From Acidimicrobiia bacterium (GTDB taxonomy: Bacteria > Actinomycetota > Acidimicrobiia > Spongiisociales > ZC4RG35): a stretch of DNA of 13,922 bases. The DNA lies in the NCBI GenBank assembly GCA_029865445.1, contig JAOUGY010000068.1:1-13922 (forward strand), read 5' to 3'. The position numbers and the translations under genes are program-made. Positions within the stretch are counted from its first letter, which is position 1. Each line of letters begins with the position of its first letter. The notes under the pieces were generated by a model. It had not been told where the DNA came from and searched no databases. It was given only the letters and a program-made list of their open reading frames with translations. Positions 7,961 through 13,922 of the stretch are shown in pieces.

Positions 7961-10900
7961 TCAGGCTCCTGCAAAGGCGAGGCAATAGTCGGACCAGGGC
8001 TGTGAGGTGCCGTCGGCTTCCAGGCCCATCACGTCGACGAAGTTGGGATCGCCGTTGGAGCCGGCGAATTGGCGCTCGGCTTCGATGGTGACCGAGGCGG
8101 AGAAGAACAACACCTCCACCTTGACGGTGAGCGACGCCCGCCCCACCATCTTGCCGGTGCCGAAGTCGTACAGCAGCTCCAGATACAGCTCGATGGAGGC
8201 CGAGATGAGACCGAGCACGTCGACCTCGCCCCGCAGCCGGAAGTAGCCGGCGAGCGAACCGGCATCACCTTCGAGCCGTATGTAGATGCCGAGCATCGCC
8301 GACACCGACCCGGAGGCGACCCCGAAGTCGACGGCGAGCACCGCCCCCGCTTCGAGGCTGAGTTCCAGCACCACCAGCCCTTGCGGAGACAGCCGGATCC
8401 CGAAGAACCCGCCGCCGCCGATGAACAGCACCGCAAGCGTGAACGGCCGTTCCCGAGTACAGAAGTTGAACCCGACGGTGACCATCTCGCCCAGGAACGG
8501 CACCTGCACGTCGGCGCCGAGCGACAGGTTCGACAGGTTGAAGACTCCGATGGCGACGTTGGGCAGGTCCTGGGTGAACCCGGCGGTGAGCCCGGAGGCG
8601 GTCACGTCGAGGAACGGCGGGTCTGAGAACCCGTCGAACGGGATCAGTTCCTTGAGGACTTCGATGAAGCCGAGGATCCCCACGAAGGCGATGTCGCCGA
8701 GGACGACGTCGACCTCGGGTTTTCCGGCGGTGCCGGCACGGAAGGAGAGATGATCGAAGCGGAACTCGACCAGTTCGGCGCCGGGTAACAGGTTGAGCGA
8801 GAAGTCTTTCAGCTCGGCGAGAACCTCGACGCCCATCTCGCCTTTGCCGTTCATGCGGCCTTCGACGGCGAGGACCAGGCTGTCCTGCTGCAACTCGAGC
8901 ACCGGCGGCCCCGGGTGGGGCCACGACTTCATCTTCGGCTTCCATTCGTACCGGTAGGTGAACTGAGCGGAGGACGAGCCGAGACCGTTGAGGAAGCGGA
9001 AGATGTCGTGGATCAGGTCGACCGCGTCGACGATGGTCTGCAGGATGGTCGCCAGGTTCTCCAGCTGATGACGGATGAGCGGCGGCAGCGACGGGGCGAC
9101 GTTGGGGATCTGGGCGAGGGCGGTTCTGATGGCATCGAGGGGGGCAGCCAGCGCCTGCTCCATGGCGTCCTCGGTGGCGTCGACCAGGCCGGTGATGGTG
9201 GAGGTGATGTCATCGACGGCCTCGCCGACCAGGTCGCGCAGGTCCTCTGCGGCCTGGATGAGGGCGTCGGCCTCTGCGACCGTGGACTTGCCGCGAGCCT
9301 TGAGTTTGTTGGCTTCGGTGACGGCGTCTTCCACGGCCTTCTTGGCGCGTTCCAGGTCGTCGAGGAAGGCCTCGATGCGATCGAGCGTCTCGGAGACGAC
9401 GGCCGGGGCATCGTCGAGGTCGAGCCCGACCAGTTCGAGGATGTCGACCAGGTCGACCAGCCCGAACAGCCTGGGAAACACTCCGGAGAGGAATTGGGTG
9501 GGGTTGAAGACGTTGCCGGCGACGTTGGCGAGGTCGTTGACGGTGCCGTTGATCCGGGACAGGCCGGCAACGGTGAGATCGGGCTGGATGAATCCGCCGG
9601 CTTTGTCGCTGCCCGACGATCGGCCTTGCCCAAAACCGAGCTCGATGGCGGTGGCGAGCTCGGCCCACACCTCGCCGGCGTTGTTGTTGCCCCCGAAGCC
9701 TTGTTTCTTGTAGGTCTCGAAGTAGTGGATGTCCACCGGCCCGGCGGCCGACAGCTGTTCGACGGCGTCGATGGTGATGGAGGCTTTGGTCATTTCCGGG
9801 GTGGAGCCGCCGACGAACGGCTCGGCGTCGAAGGTGAGGCTGGCAGCGGGGGCGATGGTGTCGCCACCCTTCTTCACCGCAGCAAAGGCCACCTTCTGCC
9901 CGTCTGCGGGGATGGTGGCGTACGGGGCATGCTTGGTGCGGATGTCGGTGGCGTCGGTGTGTTTCTCGGCCACCCAGGTGAGCGGCGTGACCAGCCGGAC
10001 TGGCCGGTCCTCGTGGTCACGGGCGTGGAGGACGAACGGGAACGCCGCGCCTTCGACATGTGGAACGAACGCCGTGTCGAAATCGGTGCCGGCGGGAGGC
10101 GGGAAGAGCGTCGGGGTCACCAGCGGGGCGACGCGGACCTCGGTGAAGGGCAGGTCGAGCTCACTGAATCGCTTCACGGGCTCTTTGATCACCAGGAACA
10201 TGCGCTGGTAGAGACCGGCGATCGACGGAGAGGCGTCCTTCATCTTGCGTTCGGTGAGCTTCACCAGGCTGGCACGGTGGCCGAACGGCCACAGGTAGCC
10301 GGGGTAGACCACCTTGACGTACTGGTCGCGGCCCATGGGGGCGATGTGGTCCCACGACTCGACGGACGACATCTCGGCTTCGGAGTACGGGAGGGTCGTC
10401 CAGGCGCCGTGGAGATCGAGCCACGCACCGATGGCCGAGACATAGAGGCTCCGGGCCTCGACGGGTTCGGGATTGATCCGCTGTGCGTTCTTGCCGAGCC
10501 AGGCTTCGCTCGATTGGCGGACGATCATGTGGCGGTCGGCGCCGTCGAGCGATGAGCGGAAGGGGTCGTCGGCGTGGGCGGGGTCGGTGGTCTGCCAGTC
10601 GGGGAAGGCTTCCCGATCCCGGGTCCAGATGCCACGGATGATGCGCTGGTAGCCGCTGGTCTCGTCGATGGTGACGGAGGCGTCCCGGGCGACCCGGCGG
10701 ACCCCGAGCCGGGAATGCCACAGCTCGATTCGGTGCTCGGCGTCTCCGGCGCCGACTGGTTCAGTTGCGTGTGTCCAGCCGTTGAGGTTGCTGGGGCTGA
10801 TGATGAGGCGGTACGGGGCCTCGATGGCGGTTTCGAACTGACGGGGCTCCCGGCTCAGGCTGGGTCGCGGGATGGGGATCAAGACGAGGTCTCCGCCGAT

Positions 10901-11653
10901 GATCCGGTCGATGAAGCTGTCGCCGGTGGTTTCAATTCGACGGGTGGTGACGGTGCCGAGCCGGGTGTTGATGGCACGGGCGACACGGCGATCCCGCATC
11001 AGCTCGTTGAGCCCGACGACGGTGGCCGGGTCGGGGCCGCGGCGGCGTTTGGTTTCGGTGGCGAGGATGAGCCCTTCGGTGGTGGCGATGCCGACCAGGC
11101 CGGGCTGGATGCCGAGCAAGGGGCCGGTCGGGTCGAACGGCGGCAGAACGATGAAGGGCCGCGGCCGGGCGAGCGGGTGGACGGCCATGGGGAGTTGAGT
11201 GATGGCGTGAAGGATGCCGGCGGTGCTGAATGGGATCCGATATCCGGCGGGGACGGTGAAGACGATGCGGCTGCCCTTGGCCGGTCGGGCCTGTTCGGGC
11301 GGGTTGAAGGTGTTGGTACCCGGCCCGTCGATGGCGTCGTCGTCGGGGATGGAAGGGTCGACCTGTTCTTCGTAGATCGCCCGCTCGGCGATGTGCTGGA
11401 AGGTGAGGTGGACGATGAGGTGCCCACCGGTGTCGCCGGCGGTGAGCGCCGGCTCCTGCCCGGCGGTCAATTCCAGGTCGAAGACCTCGACCCGCATCGC
11501 CACCAGGTCTGCGGGTCGGATGATGTCGACGACCAGGTCAGCTGGTTCCGGTGCAGGTGGCATCGTGACCGGAATATCCGGGATTCTGCTGAGTCCATCG
11601 AGGAACCGACTGGCCTCGGTCGGTTGCAGCCGCAACCGTCTCGGTGTCGCCAT
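7961..11653 (-). CDS. Very large uncharacterised protein with helical stalk and repetitive beta C-terminus, first gene of the giant pair
   Basis: 1230 residues; no named family recognised. No signal peptide. Residues 1-700 are mostly beta-type sequence with Pro-rich turns (for example PRPFIVLPPFDPTGP near 165). FNPTQFLSGVFPRLFGLVDLV (about 713) leads into a long helical, Ala/Asp/Glu-rich segment (about 750-885) with coiled-coil-like spacing (LERAKKAVEDAVTEANKLKA). From about 898 to the end the sequence alternates polar and hydrophobic residues with glycines (FDGFSDPPFLDVTASGL near 1003, FIGGGGFFGIRLSPQGLVVLEL near 1074, VEVLFFSASVTIEAERQFAG near 1178), suggesting a continuous beta sheet, groove or barrel. 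The domain looks ancient and conserved, but I cannot name it. ATG 11653 has a GGAGAGGGGG ribosome site about 8 bases upstream; the open frame continues to 11902 without coding signs. The stop overlaps the signals of the next gene. Confidence 0.9.
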   Translation of the reverse strand: MATPRRLRLQPTEASRFLDGLSRIPDIPVTMPPAPEPADLVVDIIRPADLVAMRVEVFDLELTAGQEPALTAGDTGGHLIVHLTFQHIAERAIYEEQVDPSIPDDDAIDGPGTNTFNPPEQARPAKGSRIVFTVPAGYRIPFSTAGILHAITQLPMAVHPLARPRPFIVLPPFDPTGPLLGIQPGLVGIATTEGLILATETKRRRGPDPATVVGLNELMRDRRVARAINTRLGTVTTRRIETTGDSFIDRIIGGDLVLIPIPRPSLSREPRQFETAIEAPYRLIISPSNLNGWTHATEPVGAGDAEHRIELWHSRLGVRRVARDASVTIDETSGYQRIIRGIWTRDREAFPDWQTTDPAHADDPFRSSLDGADRHMIVRQSSEAWLGKNAQRINPEPVEARSLYVSAIGAWLDLHGAWTTLPYSEAEMSSVESWDHIAPMGRDQYVKVVYPGYLWPFGHRASLVKLTERKMKDASPSIAGLYQRMFLVIKEPVKRFSELDLPFTEVRVAPLVTPTLFPPPAGTDFDTAFVPHVEGAAFPFVLHARDHEDRPVRLVTPLTWVAEKHTDATDIRTKHAPYATIPADGQKVAFAAVKKGGDTIAPAASLTFDAEPFVGGSTPEMTKASITIDAVEQLSAAGPVDIHYFETYKKQGFGGNNNAGEVWAELATAIELGFGQGRSSGSDKAGGFIQPDLTVAGLSRINGTVNDLANVAGNVFNPTQFLSGVFPRLFGLVDLVDILELVGLDLDDAPAVVSETLDRIEAFLDDLERAKKAVEDAVTEANKLKARGKSTVAEADALIQAAEDLRDLVGEAVDDITSTITGLVDATEDAMEQALAAPLDAIRTALAQIPNVAPSLPPLIRHQLENLATILQTIVDAVDLIHDIFRFLNGLGSSSAQFTYRYEWKPKMKSWPHPGPPVLELQQDSLVLAVEGRMNGKGEMGVEVLAELKDFSLNLLPGAELVEFRFDHLSFRAGTAGKPEVDVVLGDIAFVGILGFIEVLKELIPFDGFSDPPFLDVTASGLTAGFTQDLPNVAIGVFNLSNLSLGADVQVPFLGEMVTVGFNFCTRERPFTLAVLFIGGGGFFGIRLSPQGLVVLELSLEAGAVLAVDFGVASGSVSAMLGIYIRLEGDAGSLAGYFRLRGEVDVLGLISASIELYLELLYDFGTGKMVGRASLTVKVEVLFFSASVTIEAERQFAGSNGDPNFVDVMGLEADGTSQPWSDYCLAFAGA

Positions 11654-11684
11654 GGCTTGGACCCCCTCTCCGGGCGTATGCGCC

Positions 11685-11719
11685 AGGTCTACACGCGATG
11701 TGTCACAAGTGGCGGACCT
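11685..11719 (-). promoter_or_regulatory. Nested leader hairpin upstream of the giant-pair operon
   Basis: Outer arms AGGTC (11685-11689) and GACCT (11715-11719) pair perfectly and enclose a second pair ACAC (11691-11694) / GTGT (11700-11703). On the minus strand an A-run lies just 5' of the structure and the ribosome binding site of the giant pair lies about 20 bases 3' of it. It may be a leader structure affecting translation or RNA stability. On the plus strand the same element is followed by six Ts, which resembles a terminator, but no plus-strand gene ends there. No promoter hexamers could be assigned with confidence in this leader. Confidence 0.3.
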
Positions 11720-11768
11720 TTTTTCGCGAGCTTCGAGGCGTGGTGGCTCGAGCATGCCCAGCCCCACC

Positions 11769-11985
11769 TCAGAGTGGCCAGCAGAGGCAATGGTGCAGAA
11801 TCCTGCCTTGACCGCCGAACCTCTCCGCCAAGCGCCGTGAGGCGAGGTTGTCGATCCATCAGTAGGCGGTGGTGCCCGCACGCAGTCTGAATCGCGGCGC
11901 ACAGCTCGGCGGTCAACGCCGTCCCGACGCCCTTGCCACCCGCTCTGGTGGTGCTGGAGGGATCACGGACCGTTGGCAGACCGCC
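11769..11985 (-). pseudogene. Frameshifted GNAT-family acetyltransferase remnant (C-terminal half)
   Basis: Two adjacent minus-strand frames together read as the second half of a GNAT N-acetyltransferase. The first frame (open from 11985) has the acetyl-CoA-binding motif A, GGKGVGTALTAELCAAIQTA, beginning at 11940, then HHRLLMD. A frame change near 11852-11860 is needed to continue into IDNLASRRLAERFG, the usual 'N-x-x-S-x-R-L-A-E-R-x-G' motif B helix, ending at a TGA at 11769-11771. No N-terminal half or start codon was found: the first frame is closed by a stop at 11986-11988. The family acetylates amines or protein N-termini using acetyl-CoA; this copy cannot be functional as read. It occupies the 440-base gap between the giant pair and the membrane protein. 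The rest of the gap (11986-12093) shows nothing I can identify. Confidence 0.65.
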
Positions 11986-12093
11986 TCATCCTTCTCGTCG
12001 ATCCTTTTCGTTTTCCTGCTACCAGAACCCTCCGACCTTCGAACGCTGGCAGGCAGTCGAGAGGGGCAGAGCTACACGTCTCCTCGGAGAGCG

Positions 12094-12582
12094 TCAAACG
12101 CCGAGCGCAGCGAGATCGGCGATGGCCAGGGCGACGACGACTGCCGCAATGAGGCCGTTGACCAACGCAGCGGCGAGCCCCGATCGGCTTCCGCCGCGGG
12201 CGGCTCGCACTCCGAAGATCGCCCCGGCGACAGCCGGCGAGAGGCAGAACGCCCAGAAGGAGAGGCTGGCGGTGAAGGCCTCGGCCCTCGACAGACTGGT
12301 GGTCGACCACAGGTCCATGTCGAGGATGCCACCGAGGAGGGTGACAGCCACCACCCCGACGACGAATCCAACCACAGTGAGCAAACAGGCCGTCCATGCC
12401 CACCGAGAGGGTCGCGTGGCTCGTGCGCGCCAGCCGACCGCGGCGACTGCGAGGTAGATCGCTCCGAGGACGTAGCCGGCTATGGCCATCCGCTGGCCCG
12501 AGGACAATGCCGACAGCGTGACAAGGCCGATGCCGACGGCTCCGACGCAGCAGGCAACCCACCTCCCACCCGAGTCTCTCAC
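12094..12582 (-). CDS. Small integral membrane protein, about five transmembrane helices
   Basis: 162 residues with predicted membrane helices at about 8-27, 32-50, 62-87, 105-125 and 135-158, separated by short Arg-rich loops (WRARATRPSRW at 51-61, RAARGGSRSG at 126-135), giving likely cytoplasmic faces there. No family recognised and no catalytic residues evident. GTG 12582 is preferred: it lies 19 bases after the stop of the lipoprotein gene, with a weak GAGAAG ribosome site. An in-frame ATG at 12654 would add 24 hydrophilic residues but overlaps the lipoprotein coding region. Same strand and close spacing imply co-transcription with the lipoprotein gene. The pair could be an envelope module, but that is inference. 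Confidence 0.75.
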   Translation of the reverse strand: MRDSGGRWVACCVGAVGIGLVTLSALSSGQRMAIAGYVLGAIYLAVAAVGWRARATRPSRWAWTACLLTVVGFVVGVVAVTLLGGILDMDLWSTTSLSRAEAFTASLSFWAFCLSPAVAGAIFGVRAARGGSRSGLAAALVNGLIAAVVVALAIADLAALGV

Positions 12583-12601
12583 AGGACTTCTCGGCTGGCG
12601 G

Positions 12602-13219
12602 TCAGTCGGGGAGCTTGTCGACCCCGTCGGAGACGATCGCATCGAACTCGTCATCGCTGATTGCCGATCCTGTCAGGTCGGGGGCCTCCTCGGCGAGGAC
12701 GAATTCGGCGAGGACGTTGCCCTTGCGGACGGTGACGCCTCGCTCCCAACGGATCAGGTCGGGATCGTCGCCAAAGCGGAGCACCGCGGCCAGGCGGGCA
12801 TCCCCCACAGCGGGACCCTCGACCACGGTGAACGTCTTGAGATCGCCGTAATCCATCCACTGCTCGCCGTCGCAAGCGGAGTACGCCGCCTCCAGGCCAG
12901 TGAAGAGAACATCCATCCCGCCCGGTTCTACTACCCACAGCACCTCCGTCAGGCTGATCTCACCGGAGTCGGGGCCGGTCACCAATTCCACTCTGACCGC
13001 GCCGTGCTCGGGGATGGTGTAGTCCGAGGCCGGACAGACCTTGCCGGCGTCGAAAGCAGCGGTGCCGCGATAGGTCTCGGTGAACGCGGCAGCGTCGCCG
13101 GCGCCGAGGAGCCACTGCTCCAGAGCCTCAGTTTCCGCGGATGGGGGACTGCCGCCCCCACACGCCGCGACCACGACTCCCAAGCAGACCAAGATCCAGC
13201 TGGTGCGACCAGGCCGCAC
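12602..13219 (-). CDS. Small lipoprotein, possible PknH_C-like sensor fold
   Basis: 205 residues. The N-terminus (basic RPGR, hydrophobic WILVCLGVVV, lipobox V-A-A-C with lipidated C20, then GGGSPPS) is a typical lipoprotein signal, so the mature protein is anchored on the outer face of the membrane. The mature part has two cysteines (C62, C116) that could form a disulfide. The order of elements (AAYSACDGEQW, a middle strand pair, then RKGNVLAEFVL and a C-terminal helix with DEFDAIVSDGVDKL) resembles extracytoplasmic 'sensor domain' proteins of actinobacteria related to the PknH C-terminus. This is a weak resemblance by eye. The GTG start at 13219 is supported by AAAGGAG with 6 bases of spacing. 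First gene of a two-gene unit with the membrane protein. Confidence 0.85.
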   Translation of the reverse strand: MRPGRTSWILVCLGVVVAACGGGSPPSAETEALEQWLLGAGDAAAFTETYRGTAAFDAGKVCPASDYTIPEHGAVRVELVTGPDSGEISLTEVLWVVEPGGMDVLFTGLEAAYSACDGEQWMDYGDLKTFTVVEGPAVGDARLAAVLRFGDDPDLIRWERGVTVRKGNVLAEFVLAEEAPDLTGSAISDDEFDAIVSDGVDKLPD

Positions 13220-13438
13220 CGCAGTCTCCTTTCGCCTCGATCTGAATCATCCACTGCCCGTCCGTCTTCGGCAAGAGGCGTCGGTCCTCAAGTTCACGCA
13301 TCGCCCGGGCCTTCTCACCCAGACTCGTAGGCGGCAATCGTCGGTTGAGACGTTCCGCAGCCCCTCAGCGGTCACCACGCCGCTGTCCACACCGATCTCA
13401 TCGCCGCGAGGAGCACCACGAACTCGTGGCCGTGGGAT
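13220..13438. other. Spacer between lipoprotein gene and hydrolase remnant
   Basis: Contains the ribosome binding site of the lipoprotein gene (13226-13232). A minus-strand stretch at about 13247-13337 reads SLGEKARAMRELEDRRLL and could be a relic of a coding sequence, but it runs into the lipoprotein gene in another frame and has only a TTG at its head. No other gene, RNA or clear promoter was seen. Confidence 0.4.
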
Positions 13439-13790
13439 GTGCACCCCGCCCAACGCTCGACCACCAGGTTCGGCGACCCGGAGGCGGTTCGCTACGTGGA
13501 TGACCAAGACAGGAATGCCGACCGGCGCAGGCTCCGGACCGCGATCGAGTCCATCTCGCTCGGCCGCCGGGACCTCACCCCCCTCCTCCCCCGCATCTCC
13601 GTCCCCACCCTGATCATCACGGGCGTCGACGACGTCGGCTTCACACCCGACCAGGCGGCCGCGGCGGCCACATCCATCCTGGGTGCTGGGGTGTCGATCG
13701 TTGGTGGTGCGGGCCCGGTTGATCGTCGATTTCTGGCGCCGAACATTCGCAGCTACCGAAGACGCCCCTCCCCCACCGTCACTCGTATAG
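13439..13790 (+). pseudogene. Alpha/beta hydrolase fold remnant, 3' part only, with deletion and frameshift
   Basis: The plus strand reads GDPEAVRYVDDQ, then RRRLRTAIESISLGRRDLTP (about 13520-13580), LLPRISVPTLIITGVDDVGF and TPDQAAAAAT, the standard last third of an alpha/beta hydrolase (strand 7 with the TG-x-x-D acid, then the helix before the catalytic His). After GGAG (13703-13714) the expected histidine and following residues are missing. The family's last helix instead appears in another frame as LIVDFWRRTFAATEDAPP from 13719, ending at TAG 13788-13790. A small out-of-frame deletion around 13715-13718 explains this. The nucleophile elbow (G-x-S-x-G) and the whole N-terminal two thirds are absent. 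Not functional as read. The intact family hydrolyses esters, amides or related bonds. Confidence 0.7.
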
Positions 13791-13851
13791 AGGCTTCGAC
13801 CTGCAAGGATGGGATCCGGCTGCCAGCTTGGCGGCCAGCCTGGAGGCACTG

Positions 13852-13922
13852 ATGGGAACCAAGGACAAGGGCGGCAAGAGCAGCAAGAAGCCGGCCGCCA
13901 AGAACCTGAAGGAAAAGCGCCA
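13852..13922 (+). CDS. Small lysine-rich basic protein, 3' end outside window
   Basis: ATG 13852 with GGAGG 5 bases upstream opens a frame reading MGTKDKGGKSSKKPAAKNLK through the edge of the window (23 complete codons). Short Lys/Gly/Ala-rich proteins starting MG(T/S)K and containing a (S/N)LKEKR motif are common hypothetical proteins in actinobacteria and may bind nucleic acid or the ribosome; no role is established. It is the only intact-looking plus-strand gene here and begins 61 bases after the hydrolase remnant. TATAGA at 13786-13791 could be a -10 element, but no matching -35 was found. Confidence 0.65.
   Translation, partial: MGTKDKGGKSSKKPAAKNLKEKR

Noticed and set aside
7960..7974. 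TTG start five codons upstream for the second giant gene
   Set aside because: It would lie inside the ribosome site used by the ATG at 7959.
8915..10555. Long plus-strand open frame of 546 codons opposite the first giant gene
   Set aside because: It is the antisense of a strongly coding minus-strand gene. It consists of low-complexity Gly/Asp/Val/Glu sequence with no ribosome site or domain pattern, a usual by-product of high GC.
11654..11902. 83-codon N-terminal extension of the first giant gene
   Set aside because: No ribosome site at 11902, the sequence overlaps the GNAT remnant in another frame, and the ATG at 11653 has a strong ribosome site.
12020..12060. TTCGAAC motif suggesting a tRNA T-arm
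   Set aside because: The flanking bases do not pair as a T-stem on either strand and no acceptor or anticodon stems were found.
12583..12654. Longer start (ATG 12654) for the membrane protein
   Set aside because: It overlaps the lipoprotein gene by 53 bases and adds a Ser/Pro-rich stretch without membrane character; it remains possible.

Overview
This is a GC-rich window (strong G/C preference at third codon positions) with good Shine-Dalgarno sites, some GTG starts and small lysine-rich and lipoprotein genes. Together these suggest a chromosomal segment of an actinobacterium, possibly one of the less-studied lineages. That is inference: there is no rRNA or marker gene here. No tRNA, CRISPR array, insertion sequence or phage gene was seen.

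Almost everything lies on the minus strand, so the order of transcription is right to left. From the left edge: (i) 1-2050, the first 683 codons of a secreted GH13 amylase/amylopullulanase-type enzyme with two X25-type repeats, cut by the window edge; (ii) 2243-3255, a tight two-gene unit of a SAM-dependent methyltransferase followed by a YtfJ/GerW-family protein with a C-terminal membrane segment, behind a recognisable promoter at 3341-3368 that overlaps a direct repeat; (iii) 3451-11653, the main feature, two very large consecutive genes (1230 and 1502 residues) separated by one base and certainly co-expressed. I recognise no named family in either; (iv) 11769-11985, a frameshifted GNAT acetyltransferase remnant; (v) 12094-13219, a small lipoprotein gene followed by a five-helix membrane protein gene; (vi) 13439-13790 on the plus strand, a decayed alpha/beta hydrolase 3' end; (vii) 13852 to the right edge, the start of a small lysine-rich protein.

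The candidate for an undescribed system is the giant pair. The upstream protein has a beta-rich N-terminal half, a long helical segment (about residues 750-885) and a strongly alternating, glycine-rich beta C-terminus (about 900-1230). The downstream protein is beta-rich throughout with at least one fibronectin-III-like stretch. Neither has a signal peptide or a clear transmembrane helix. The architecture suggests two structural subunits of one assembly rather than enzymes, but no function is demonstrated by the sequence.

The two decayed genes flanking the lipoprotein/membrane-protein pair suggest that the right third of the window has undergone gene loss or rearrangement.
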